In this document: positions 47,918 to 59,970 of the stretch, piece by piece
How positions within the stretch are numbered: position 1 is the first letter of the stretch
How the letters are laid out: every line of letters begins with the position of its first letter
Assembly: GCA_023525715.1 (NCBI GenBank)
Contig: CM042013.1
Coordinates: 71,578,994 to 71,642,993, forward strand
Origin: Cichorium intybus
Taxonomy: Eukaryota; Streptophyta; Magnoliopsida; Asterales; Asteraceae
DNA: 64,000 nt
Reading direction: 5' to 3'
Position numbers and translations under genes: made by a program
Notes under the pieces: model-generated
Told to the model about the DNA's origin: nothing
The model's database searches: none
Seen by the model: the letters and a program-made list of their open reading frames with translations, nothing else

Positions 47918-50900
47918 TGTGACACCCCATTTCTACTGTTTGCAAATACTATGGTTTTTCATAAAATTTCATGAATACGAAAATATGGTTTATCAAAAAT
48001 CGATTATTTACAAATTTAAAACTGTGCGTGTACAAATCTATATCAAAACTAACCATAGTAAGCAAGAAAGGATTAAACCTTTAGTCCAAGATAGGAGCTA
48101 GCTCGGGCTCCACTCCAGCTTTACTCCAACCAATTATACTTTAGAATTTTAACCTGGAATACATGGCATAAAAATAGAATACGTAAGACAATAATGTCTC
48201 GTGAGTTACATGAGTTTTAGACTCAAACCGTTAACTTATTTCTTCCAGCTTTTATAAAATTTGTAACATACAACTTCTGTCAAAACTTTATGGTAATAAC
48301 ATACTATAACTTTTTATTTCTCGAAATCGTTTCATACCATGCTTACAAAATAATACCTTTCAAAACTTGTAGTAGTAATATACTATAATTCTTTTACTTC
48401 CAAAATCATTTCAAAACATGCTTTACAAAAATAACTTTTTTTTCTTACTTTCTTTGACTGGTTTTATAAGCTTGCTGGATTTTTATACTTAGGGCATTAA
48501 TCACCATAAGTGATACCCCAAGTCTCTATGGCTAGAAAGAACGGATCAATCCTCACCATAGAAGTGCTGAGGCAATCTACTTCGCGATGGGGCTTGCCCC
48601 CAGTAGATCCCTTACCTAACCCGGGAAGGTTGGAACATAGTTCCCTTACTAACGCTGCTTGCTACAATTACCAGTCATACAAAACATTTTCTACTTGCTT
48701 GAATATTACATACATACATATAACTTATGGCTAAGCGCCAAACTTCATTACTTTCTGTCTTTATGGCTAGATGCCAAATTTATAACTTTCCAAACATATT
48801 GTGACTATATGCCCTTACATACTTGAAAACATATAAAGTTTGTAACCAAAACATACTTCTTAAATATTTTATGGCTATATGCCTATCCATACTTTCAAAC
48901 ATGTATAACTTGTATTAAACATGTACTTTCACATATTTGGTTCATAGACCAAAACTTACTTTCACATAATTGACTCACAAGCCAATATATACTTTCACTT
49001 AATTTGACTTATAGTTCAAAACATAGCTTCAATTATAGCATTATACTTTCACAAATAAGTTGGAAATAAAACTCTTGCATATAATTTCACATATAAGATT
49101 TTATAAGAAATCTTAAAAATACTTACTTGCCATGTATCCCAAAATGGGTAAAAATACTACATGTACTCACCTGATACGTAAAAGTAGGTCGCACACACAA
49201 GCATGTGATACTCAAGAACTCTTCTTCTTTCCCGAACCTACATTCCACATGGGACTGCTTAGAACGAATTAACGTTTACATTTATTACTTATAATTATAT
49301 AAGTATACATGTATTTTCTCGATACTCGACACGTACCGTATTCCACTATACCCTTCCCTTTACTTTAAAAATACATCATTAAGGTTATTAATTATCTTTA
49401 ATAAGTTTGTAAAGGTCCCGACATTCGTTACTAAATTCTAAACCCACAACCAAGGTTAAAACCACAAAAACAAAGGTTTGACAGCAATGCTGATTTTTTG
49501 TCCCACAACCGGATTTGCAACAGATGACCAAGGAAAACTCAGATATTAAACTTAATAAAAATCATGTTGAAACTAGACCCAATGATAAGGTCACAGGGCC
49601 TGACCTCAGGTCATTTTCATTTTCCATTTGCAAATGAAAAATCCACCATGTCACCACAGATTACAAAAACAGTTACATGACCTACCCTCAAAGATATTAA
49701 CCAATAATGATAATCAGAAGGCCCTGGGTTCTGAAATTCGGTGTGAACAAACTAGACACATATACTGAACTTTTCCCACTGGCCTTGCCCTTAAATGATT
49801 CTCCTACTATCAGTTATGAATTTTACAAATCAGAAGTCACTGCACAGTGTACCCCTGGACCAGACAGTGAAGATTGCAACTTTCACATAACTTAAGGTCC
49901 GCGTTAGTCCAAGAGCTTCTGGATGAAGAAACTAGACTCAGATACCATTCTAGGGATATAGAGATCATCCAGAATGGACACTCACACGATTTTATATGAA
50001 TTATCAAAAACAGAACCAAAACAGTAGAAACAAAAACATAGCTCAATGGTAAACATTACCTACAGTTCAGCGAATTAAAACCACTGCAGAATTGTGTACA
50101 CTACACCAATGAAGATCTCCACCGTTCAGATTTAAGAACTATGTGTTAGGAAGCTACGATCCAAATTTCATGATGATCCAACGGTTAACGAAGGTGTACT
50201 GCATTTTTGTTTCCATGACTGCACACATGATGACGAAAATTAAGTTCTTATTTCCTTGATTCCATTCCACCCTTCTAATTCCCACATACCAATTGGAATC
50301 ATTAAGAACAATTATATGTGGTTCCTTTCATCCAAAACATCTATTATAACCCATCAATTTCATTGAATTCATAGGTTAAACAAAACCCCAATTTCTAGGG
50401 TTCTTGAGCTCCAAACTCATTTCCATGGATTCAACCACAATTGTGGTTGGAAATTCGTTTCTTGTGTTGATTTGAGCTAGATAGAGTGTATGAATTCGTT
50501 ATAGTAGCTTCATACACAATTTCAGCTTGATGATTATCCACCACAACTTGAAACCATTAGCTTGGATCTTAGAAATCTTACCTTGGAAGCTTGGAATCAC
50601 TAATTCCAAGTGTAACTCTTCAATTCCCGCTTCAATTCCTCGCTCCCCTTCTTGAACTCAAGCTCTCGATTTCTTCCAGAAAATTCCCAGGAGTTCTCCC
50701 CTAAATTATGACCATTATGATATATTTTCTCCTATATATATTTTTCACACTTTGCCAAATGACAAAACAGCCCCTAGACTTCAATTCTTCATGTTTTTAA
50801 CACTAGAACCCAACTTTTATTACACCAAGTTCTACTTCTCACACTTTCACCCCAAACACTAAAATACTTTATATTAAAGTCCAAAACATGGTAAAAGACT

Positions 50901-51211
50901 AATTTACCCACTAGTTTCAAGGAATGTCACTTTGGTCCCTCTAGTTCCATTCTTTTTACAAAAACTGTCCCAAATCTCAAAATTCTTCTTTTTAAGTTTA
51001 TATCATTACATATTATCCCAAAAATCATATTTTTATTACTTAAAAGTCATTTTGATGTCAAATGACCATTTTACCCTTTTTTCACCAATTTTCTCCAACT
51101 CTTGGAAATTTTCTACAATTCCCAATAAATTAATTTAAAACTTTCAAAATATTTTAATCTTTCCCCTAATTATTTTCTCGAATATATATTCAAGATTTTT
51201 GGGTCGTTACA
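47918..51211 (-). mobile_element. Solo LTR, minus orientation, ATCAC target duplication
   Basis: On the plus strand it starts TGTGACACCCC and ends GGGTCGTTACA. ATCAC lies at 47913-47917 and at 51212-51216. Minus-strand reading gives the usual TGTAACGACCC start, a TATATATAGG box at 50740-50731 and a leader with a splice-donor-like CAAGGTAAGA. Repeated 'atggctatatgcc'-type phrases (48720-48960) form a degenerate array. No internal domain or second LTR is present. It inserted just past the MULE-B C-terminus. Confidence 0.82.
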
Positions 51212-51339
51212 ATCACGTTGAGAGGTAACTGCCATTCTGTCTGAGGACATCAAGCTGCACAGTTTTGGTTTGATATGTAGCTCTATATGCAGTCGTTGTG
51301 AAATAAATGTTGACTATATTAATTTCCTCTAACATCATA

Positions 51340-52560
51340 AAGGATCAATATGCAGCTAGGCCGTGTCGACAAGGAATACCATAACTCCTAAATTTTGCAC
51401 ATTCACACGTGTGCTCACGTAGGTTAACAAGGTATGTTTTGAGAAATCGTGTACATAAAACTCATTGTTGTATAATTCCGTTACTCGACATAGTTCATAC
51501 TTGCGCATTCGTCTATATAGTATGTTCTCCGCGTATGGGGTGAGTTGATTAAGTAGTATACTCGAAACAAATAATTACGCTATTACACTAAGCCAGCTTC
51601 AATAGTAATTTTGCAGAGAAATATAAATAATAATGAATTACCTCCTAACGCAATGCGATCAACATAAATAGTTAGTAGCATGTTAACAAAATATCGCAGG
51701 AGTGAAATTATTAGTAAGTCTTGCTGAGTTGCGGAGACCCAACGAATCTCATCGGGCATTATTATGGAGATTATGTTGTAACAGATATTAGGGAACAATA
51801 TGTGAGCCCATTTATCTTGAGAAATACTGTCAAAGCAGCTTAGTAGATTTTGGCATGTTGGCCAATGACCGCTCGAAGTATTGAAAGGTTTTGTTCAAAT
51901 TAACTTAATTAATACGCCTTGCAAGTTTCCCAGAAAAAGATGTTGCCATTCTTGGGAGGTTGTCATTGTACCCTGCAAAAAGTTGTAGACGTTTTTGCAA
52001 TAGTATCTTTCGTAAGCATCCGGGAACACATGACCTAGGGCAATGTCTAAGTGGTTGGACACTTAGGTAAGAAAGCAACTTCTCTGCCCTTGCTTATGCA
52101 TTCATTTAGTTTCGTAAGAAACCATGTCCATGTATCTAAGGTATCCACGATTCCCAACCCGATTGCTATCGGGAGAGGTTGATGGTTTCCATCAACCGAG
52201 ACCGCTACGTACATTGTATGGATGTATGTTCCATTTAATGGTAGACACTCCAAGAAAATCATTGGTAGTGTAGTTGAAAGGAATATATGCATCTGCAAAA
52301 GGGGTTACAACAAATGTTAGTAGTTACTTTTTCTAGGGATATGACCAATACATAAATATTACGATTACAAATACAACTTATGACACATCTTAGGGCCATA
52401 CAACAAAATTCAAACCGGTTGCTGCTATCTTGCTTTATGCTAGTCATTGTATGTGGGTTGTTGATTTGAAGGTTACGGAAGAAGGCGGGAGGGTGGACAA
52501 AGCTTTGCTTGTGTTGCTCATTTGATGAACTCATTTTCGACAACTTGCTAAAACACACCG
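51340..52560 (-). pseudogene. MULE-B: degenerate Mutator-like transposase
   Basis: On the minus strand, upstream to downstream: PAFFRNLQINNP and NRFEFCCMAL (about 52510-52380), then LNGTYIHTMYVAVSVDGNHQ and TWTWFLTKL (52298-52047, the MULE DDE transposase domain), then a SWIM zinc finger HTCECAKFRSYGIPCRHGLA (about 51415-51355) with C-x-C and C-x-H kept. The frame is broken between these parts. Layout and motifs match plant Mutator/MuDR transposases. Confidence 0.78.
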
Positions 52561-53799
52561 CTTACTTACAAAGTATGTTATCCATGTATTTATATCCTAC
52601 CATGTTGCACCTTGCACTGCAGTAACTGTTGACTAGTAAAGGGAGTAAAGGGAAAATTGTACGCTGAGCCATGACAACACAACGACAGTGGAAAAAGGAA
52701 ATGTTTACTATTTAAGGGACAACTGCATGATTTTTCCATGACAACACAATCACAGTGAAGGTACTAATTTAAGTAGTTCACTAAATAGATGTTAACTACG
52801 AAAGTGTTCCCACTTTTCCCAATCAACTACTATGGTAATCATAGGAAAACTTTTTGATTAGCTAAAGGCAGTGTATTCACATCTGAAAAGTTAACACTAG
52901 AGTGAATAAGGGACATCTGCATGCGAAAGACATGACAACACGTAGACAGTGGACGTACTTGGAAGCAGCTGACATAACAACACAGAAAATGCAAAAATGT
53001 TTCCACTTTTCGTAGTCAAGTAGATCAACAATCATGATCAAATGTTATGATCCTACCATTTTGAAACGGTGTGTTTAACCGCTCTTTCTTCATTGTTTGG
53101 TTTATTTCATCGGCTGAAGAATCATAATGGCGTAAACGTTCAATTGTGGTCATCCTTTGGTCATTCAAACATCCCACACTCGTAGAAACCTAGGAAGACC
53201 ATTCTATGCATGCACAAACAAGGTACATTAATATTTATTAATATACAACATCAAGATGCCTATCATTTAATTATCTATTGATTAAAACATCAAATAAGAC
53301 TTGCATTTATAGATGTTGAACTATGGCTTTAATGGTTGGGTCGATGAACGATACGATGCCGAAAGATATGTCAGGATAACCTCGTAAGAAAGCTTCAAGA
53401 AGAGAATCGGAGGTTGAAGATGCTGCTTGTTTTTATTTGGGCGTTGTTTTTGGCTATTCTTGTTTATGAACTTTAATTCTATTAGATGAAAGATGTTTAG
53501 CATAGTACTACCGTTGGCTAGTTAACCGAACAGGTTGTAATCAAACGACAATTTTAATGTTTCTATGAAGTCGATCTTGAACGTCATGTTATTAGTTGGG
53601 CGTTCTATGTGGGTATTCTTGTTTACAAACTTTATATCCATTACAAAATACCACTATATCCAATTACTTGATTATTTTACAATAGTACGATAGTAAACAT
53701 AAAACATACCACCTAGAAAAGACAAACATAGTATAGTAGTAGTATCTTATAGTAGTACGATAACAAACATAAACAATTGGTTACATGGGAGGAAAACAT
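52561..53799. other. DNA between the two MULE copies
   Basis: No gene recognised. 'tgacaacaca' recurs several times (52670-52985), as do 'agtagtacgata' phrases (53690-53770), suggesting the ends of the two MULEs lie here. I cannot define terminal inverted repeats. Confidence 0.4.
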
Positions 53800-54069
53800 C
53801 CGACCATTCATCTCAGGAATCCCATAGTCAGTATGAGGTGGTGAATTCACTATTTAACTCCCATAAGTCGCTCTAAAGCAGGATGCGGTGTGAAAATAAG
53901 AAGCCATTTGTGGCGTTGATTTCATGTTTAACATTCGTAAGACAGCTAACGCATGACTGAATGGCATACCACTTTCCTACATTGACAATATGTTCAAACG
54001 AACCTTTGGAAAAAATGTCGTTGCCCACTTGGCAAGAGCAAAACTTTCAAACCAGACGGTGTGACCTGG
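53800..54069 (-). pseudogene. MULE-A C-terminal part (SWIM region)
   Basis: On the minus strand, HTVWFESFALAKWATTFFP continues the transposase text that breaks off at 62252. MPFSHALAVLRMLNMKSTPQ and FHTASCFRATYG then resemble the end of the SWIM finger. Several frame changes. Split from its upstream half by the Athila-like element. Confidence 0.68.
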
Positions 54070-55045
54070 TGACAACGCCTAGTAATATCACATATTTTAG
54101 TCGTTGTTGAGCCCTATTCTTAGTAAAATTATATCATATACATCGTGGTATTCTCACTTTTCGTGCCAGCACTTGTTTAGAAAGAAATAATGAAAACAGG
54201 GACCAAAAGCGTACAATTTGGAAGAAGTTTGAAGATCAAGGAAAAATCAGGAAAAGACGTACGCACGCCGCGGAATTCATCAAGGCGCGACACGGTTATG
54301 AGGCGGTGGAAAGAACTCAAATGCCGATAAAACGGGGATAAACCCCTACGCGCGACGCGGGATCCACATATGCGCGGCGCGGCCTCGAGATTTTTGCAAC
54401 TATAAATAGAGCCTCTTAGGTCGAAAAAACTAGCATAGACCTAGTGTGAAATCGACCCCCAAGGCTCTTTGACTCCGAGATTTAGCTTCAGCAACCATCT
54501 TTTGGTATTTTTCATGTTTTTATCTTTAATTTTCAATTAGTTAAATAGTGAGTGACAGTGGCTAGTGTCTTTGGGAGTGACAACCATTGACATTGAGTTT
54601 TTGTTTCTGTTTTTAGTAGTTTTGGTTACTGTATTGGACCTTTGGGATCTGATTTGGTTAATAGTAATCATTCGGTTTTTGTTAATTGTTGGTTTTTCGG
54701 TATTTATGCTTGTGAATGAAAGTTTGATTGATTGGATTGTGTGTTGATGTTTTGATTGCCTTTGATTGCTTCTGAATTGGAGATGTACTTCTGATTTCAG
54801 TAGGTAACAAGGTTAGTTAGTGGATTTTAGTTTAGTTAATGCTTGTTTGGAATTGTTCTTTTGGGATTGTTTTTGGAAAGTTAGAAACTAGGACCTCTGA
54901 CTGTAGCGTGACACTACAGTTGGTAATCTGTCACCTGTCTCGACCACGTAACTCCTGTGGATTGACCCTGACTTCCACTGTGCTAAGTGTGTTTGTTAGG
55001 TATTTTCTTATTTTTGACCGCATGACGACCACTGCGAACTGTGCA
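54070..55045 (+). repeat. 5' LTR of Athila-like element
   Basis: It aligns base for base with the 3' LTR to 55037, with scattered substitutions and one indel. The final 5-8 bases differ (ACTGTGCA versus TGTCA), so the exact end is uncertain. It contains a GC-rich stretch with 'cgcgcggcgcggcc'-like motifs and a TATAAATAG box at about 54402. Confidence 0.85.
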
Positions 55046-56655
55046 TGCGTACCCGTAGGGGTGAAAAATTATCCCCTACGACAGTTTATAAGACTTTTAG
55101 TTTTTGACTTTAGCTATTTAGTAATTTTGCTTTTGGTTTTCTCGGGCGTGTTGCACTTGTGCATGCGTACCCGTAGGGGTGAAAAATTACCCCCTTTGCA
55201 TTTTGACTTAGAGATTGAGCGAACTGCGCGCAAGATCCGTGCACGTAGGCGTTTAAATACAATAAGTTTTAGTAATGTCAGTAGTAGTATAGTGAGTGTT
55301 GCCCAGGAACCCTCGGGTGAGGCAACGGGGATGTCATTTATTCCCCCGGTTTCAGAATTCCACATTGGGAACCCGAGTGCTACTGGTGGTGCAGCTTCAG
55401 CCCCTGCACCTATACCTTCATGCACTCCGCCGTCGATTCCACCATTTCAACCTTTATCCCAACCACAATCCACAAACCCATTTACATCTGCCATGTATTG
55501 GGGAGCGCCGACCCGTGATGGCACCCCAGTATCTAGACAGCAGACACCCATTTCTCAACCCATTTCACAACCACCATCAGTATTTTTAAACCACATTCCA
55601 ACCTACACTAATGCAGCAACAATATCAACAGCAACCACCTCAGCAACATTACCAGTATCAAGAGACTGAGGAGAGGTATGATGATGAAGACGAAGGATGG
55701 GTTCCACCAGCACCATAGCAACCATGGGACCGAGGTCGAGGACCTCCAAGAAGAGCACATCAGCATCAACCATTGCAAGGTCAGCAGAGATATAATGATC
55801 ATCACTTTTATGGTAATCCTGCTCAACCCTTGTATTTTGCACAACCGAGGGGGCAATCAGTTGCATCGCACTTCCAGCCACGGGAGTACGATGATTCGTC
55901 GCCCATTTACATTCCTGAAGATGTAGAATCTCAAGTAGAAATTAGGCCTCTGTTGTTAGGGATATTACCAGAATTTAGAATTTAGGGGGTACAAACAGGA
56001 TGACCCATACAATCACTTGTATGAGTTTATAGCAATAGCCAATGCTAACACCCCTAGAAATACTAATAAGAACAGTTTTAAATTAAGATTGTTCCCATTC
56101 ACTCTTAAAGACAAAGCCAAATATTGGTTTACGTCTTTGCCATCGAATAGCATCACTACATGGGACCAACTCAAAGCTAAGTTCTTACAAGAGTTTTATC
56201 CGGCAAGCAAGACAACGGAAATCAGGAGGGCCATTCAGGATTTTCAGCAGAAGCCTGGAAAAGCTTTTCATGAAGCATGGGATCGTCTAAAGGAGTTGAT
56301 GAGGTCGTGCCCTCATCACGATATTCCAAAGTGGCAACTGGTCAAGGTATTCTTTGAAGGAGCAAGTGAGACGAACCAGGTTATGATTAACGCATCATCT
56401 AGTGGCACTATTATGATGCAAGACCCGGAGGAGGCTTGGCGGTTTTTGGAACAGTTAAGTAATGGCTCCAAGGCGAATTTCTCTACAAGAAAGACGGTAG
56501 GCACAGCTGCAGCAATAGGAGCCGATGTCGACTGGAAAAAGGATGTAAAGAAGGAGATAAGCGAGCTTAATAAGAAATTCGATAGGCTTGTATCTACTCT
56601 GCAGAATGGACCTCAGAGTCAGCCACAAGGAGGTCAAGGAGGACCAAAGACTTAA
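55046..56655 (+). pseudogene. gag of Athila-like element, frameshifted
   Basis: The first part (about 55200-55670) is Pro/Ser/Gln-rich. Stops and frame changes follow at about 55667-55720 and 55983. The conserved Retrotrans_gag core is open at 56017-56655: FKLRLFPFTLKDKAKYWF, SITTWDQLKAKFLQEFYP, then a charged helical tail. This region forms the nucleocapsid in Gypsy elements. No zinc knuckle is seen. The frame cannot make a full gag as it stands. Confidence 0.82.
55054..55080. other. Perfect hairpin just inside the 5' LTR
   Basis: CGTAGGGG and CCCCTACG form an 8-bp stem with an 11-base loop. The left half plus loop (TGTGCATGCGTACCCGTAGG onward, about 31 bp) recurs at 55156-55187 without the right arm. 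Confidence 0.6.
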
Positions 56656-57241
56656 GAAGCAAATCAAGTCTATGGTCAAGGTCAAGGTCAGTATGGCAAT
56701 GGACGACCCTACAGACCATATAACCAAGGTCAGCAGAATTTCAATAACCAAAGACAGAACAACTACCAAGGACAATCATCCAACCCGCCCAGGCAATATC
56801 AATTGGCGAACAATAATGGTAATGCCAATGGAAATGGTAGCAGCAACAATAGGGGGCCCAATAATTCCATCAACAATGCCCCAGGAACTTAGGAGGATCT
56901 AGTGGCGAAAATGTATGAGATGTTCAACACAACGCAGCAGCAGTCTCAAGCCAATGCGAAGGCCATCATCAATATGGAGAGGCAAATCGCCCAAATGGCT
57001 GAAGACCAACGAAAAAGAGATAATGGGAGGCTGCCAAGTACCACAGAAGTCAATCCGACCCATGGTCAGCGGGCCGGAAAGGAACATGTCAACACTGTCG
57101 AGGCTGAATGGAGGAAGGTCACCCTGGAAGATCTGCTAGAATCAAGAAATGAGGCTGGGAGTGAAAAAGAAGAAAACGTTAAGGAAGAAGTGGAAATTGA
57201 AAAGGAGAATAGGAAAGACACGAAATTAAAGGAAATTCCTG
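56656..57241 (+). pseudogene. gag tail / linker region
   Basis: After the gag core comes a Gln/Asn/Gly-rich stretch with a stop at about 56890. A charged frame (56902-57306: MYEMFNTTQQQSQANAKAII, then long Glu/Lys runs) follows and overlaps the protease frame. Confidence 0.6.
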
Positions 57242-58084
57242 TTGAGAAGGAAACTCAACCAGAGGAGGACAAGGATAGCTGGAAACAAACAGAGGAAGAA
57301 GGATAAGAAGGGAAAGACAAAGCAAGAAGTGCCCAAATCGACGGGGCCATCAATGAACCAACCCTTGTGGGATAAACTTAAGAACGCTCCTGATGATACA
57401 AGAATTCTTCAGGAGATGTGCGAGAAAAATGGAAAAAGCAAGACTCCCACACCTGACACTGTGAGGTTGACAATTAAAGCTAGTGAGGCACTGTTGGGAA
57501 CACTGCCCAAGAAAGAAAGGGATACTGGGTCACCATTGATCACTGCTACTGTAGGAGATGTGGTCATTCAGAACACCTTGCTGGATTTGGGAGCAAGTGT
57601 GAATGTGCTACCGGGATATTTGTATGATAAATACAAGAATGAGGAATTAGAGCCAGCAAAGACCGTGTTAGAACTGGCTGATCAGTCAACCAGAGTGTCC
57701 CGAGGTAAGCTGACTAATGTCATAGTGAAGGTTAGGGATTTCTTTTACCCAGTGGACTTTTTAGTCATGGAATATGAGAGTCAGGAGGATGCGCCCGCAT
57801 TAATATTAGGACGCCCGTTCTTGGCTACACCCGACGCTATTATTGATTGCAAAACAGGAGATTTGGACATCTTCTTTGGGTCGAGAAAAAGAAGGTTAAA
57901 TATGTTCAGAAGTCCCATATCTCTACCTCAAGGGTATGATGATAAGAATTTAGATAGCAACTTGCTGATGGCGCCTGGGGTTAGGGACAAAAGAACAATA
58001 TGGACACGAACGGGAGAAGGAGAAAACGAGGAAGTTTTAAAGGAAACAAAAGAGCATCCGTTGTCCACCATTGACAAGGAGTAG
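57242..58084 (+). CDS. Aspartic protease-like frame of Athila-like element
   Basis: A 280-residue frame with the retropepsin-like core: DVVIQNTLLDLGASVNVLPG (active-site DLGAS in place of DTGAS, usual for this plant lineage), VLELADQSTRVSRGKLTNV, then ALILGRPFLATPDAIIDCKT. In related elements reverse transcriptase follows, but here the frame stops at 58084. A short coiled-coil-like frame (58094-58303) follows instead. It overlaps the previous frame by 65 bases, compatible with frameshifted expression or decay. Confidence 0.8.
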   Translation: MRRKLNQRRTRIAGNKQRKKDKKGKTKQEVPKSTGPSMNQPLWDKLKNAPDDTRILQEMCEKNGKSKTPTPDTVRLTIKASEALLGTLPKKERDTGSPLITATVGDVVIQNTLLDLGASVNVLPGYLYDKYKNEELEPAKTVLELADQSTRVSRGKLTNVIVKVRDFFYPVDFLVMEYESQEDAPALILGRPFLATPDAIIDCKTGDLDIFFGSRKRRLNMFRSPISLPQGYDDKNLDSNLLMAPGVRDKRTIWTRTGEGENEEVLKETKEHPLSTIDKE

Positions 58085-58303
58085 CTGCTGGATATGAAGG
58101 AGATGCTGGAGGCAAGACACCAGCAGTATGAGAAAGATGCAAGGGAAAGGGAAGCAAAGGTCTTTCAACTTCTAGAAGCTCAGCAACAATGGATTAGCGG
58201 GGTTAGTGACAGGATGACTCGGCTCACTTCATTGATGTCAATGATGGCCCACAATTTCGTGCCAGATCATAAGAAAATGCCATCAGGAATTCAAGAAGAA
58301 TAG

Positions 58304-58932
58304 GAGTAGGAATGGTACGTCTGGCTGAAGACGTTAAACTTAGCGCTTGTTGGGAGGCAACCCATCTTTTCATAGGTTAGGTACTGTATTTCTTAGGGGT
58401 AATTAGGAAATTATATCATCATCATTTGCAGGTATTATTGGTCCAAGGCAAGTGTGGGGTTGTTATGAAGGAAAATTGGATTTTTGATGACCGCGCCGTG
58501 GTCAGGCAATTTGCGCGTTGCGGGATCGTAAACCAACCCGATGCGCAGGGGTTGATTTGGGGGTACGCGTGCCGCGGTTTTCTCATATCTGCGCCGCGGG
58601 AATCGATCGGTCGGTTTCCCTCGTAAATAAGGTAAGCCGCGACACTATTCACACATACCACGCCGCAGAGCTCTGATCATCGAAAATTTCTCGTGTTTTT
58701 TCTTGCCCATTTCATTCTCGCCACCAAGGTACGTCATTCTAACTAGCTTTTACTTGCTAAAACTAGTGATTAGGCAGTTGATCTGGTTGATTTCTCCAAA
58801 AACTCAAAAACTTAAAAATTGCCAATGCCGACTCGTAGGGTGTTTATTTTGCCAAATAATGACCCTAGATGAGTTAGTCGGTACTTAGGCTACCTTGTAG
58901 TGTGGTTGGATTGAGTTCAAACAGGTTAAATC
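58304..58932 (+). other. Spacer with GC-rich patches
   Basis: No reverse transcriptase where one would be expected. 'gccgcg', 'gcgccgcgg'-type motifs at 58490-58620 and 58950-59010 recall those in the LTR. Confidence 0.5.
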
Positions 58933-59970
58933 GTGATTTTGGGTTTGGAATTGGAAACAGCCGCTCGCCGCGCCGCGCCATTGTGCTTGGGCCGCGCCAC
59001 GGTGCGGTGGGGGAGAAAAGGACTTAAATTGCAAAAATTTTCTTTTGTGCAGATGTTGTTCAGATTAGACCACCAGTTTCTCCAGTTCCCTGAGGGATTG
59101 GATAGCTCTGTGGAGTTTGCCAACAGGAGGGATGCACTCGTAGGTCGCCGGGTTCTTGAGGCGACGATCATTGACAGGGATATCCTCAGAGACGCGGGGC
59201 TTTGGGGAGAGATCGAGCCATTCCTCCACCGCACATGGACCCACGGGGATGCTTCATTCACTTGTCGAGGCTGGGATAGGCTCATGGCCAACCAGGAGGA
59301 CATAGTATATACCGAGCTTCTTTTGGAGTTCCTATCTACTGTCTATTTTGCACCGGGATCGACAGAGGACCGTTCCAGACTGGTACGATTTAGATTGGGA
59401 AGAGTGCACATGGAGTGCAGCCTCCAGGATTTTGGGAGGCGCACTGGCATTTACACAGAGGCGGACCTGCAGCACCGTCATTTCATGCAGTTCATGGGTG
59501 CGTGCATTCAGGGGCAACCCTACACAGAGGCGGACCTGCAGCACCGTCATTTCATGCAGTTCATGGGTGCGTGCATTTAGGGGCAACCCGAGAGGGCTGC
59601 CAATGCAGAGGTTTGGGCACCGTTTCCAACATATTCTATGAGGCGGGGACGTCCAGAGAGCCATCTTCGCGATCCATTTCACCGACTCATGCACCGTATC
59701 ATATCCACCTCCATCATGCACAGGGAGGGGGGCGAGAAGGTGTCCGGCGAGGACATGACTTATCTATGGGTCCTCCTTGACCCCTCCAGGTTCCTTCACC
59801 TCCCGTTCGCCCTAGCTGTCTCCCTGTCCACCCGTGCAATGCGTGCATCTTCCAGCAGTCCTCTGGCCCGCAGGCATTACATCACCCGCTTGGCCCATTC
59901 ATACCGGATCCTTACTACTCCTGTTGTGGCATCCTTGACTACTTTACCTCCAGCTCGCACTACAGCATGA
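58933..59970 (+). pseudogene. Athila ORF-like frame interrupted by one stop
   Basis: A single reading frame spans the region except for TAG at 59578-59580. It reads FRLDHQFLQFPEGLDSSVEF, LLLEFLSTVYFAPGS, CSLQDFGRRTGIYTEADLQ, then, past the stop, FHRLMHRIISTS and LAVSLSTRAM. This resembles the ATHILA-type ORF of plant Gypsy elements (a non-pol protein of unknown role). A 69-bp (23-residue) in-frame duplication lies at 59452-59589, and the stop sits in its second copy. Confidence 0.68.
59452..59589 (+). repeat. 69-bp in-frame tandem duplication
   Basis: Copies at 59452-59520 and 59521-59589 differ by one C-to-T change (ATTCAG to ATTTAG), which makes the stop. Confidence 0.92.

Noticed and set aside
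55114..55881. Minus-strand frames rich in Val/Ala/Leu opposite the gag N-terminus
   Set aside because: They mirror the Pro/Gln-rich plus-strand gag and have no motifs.
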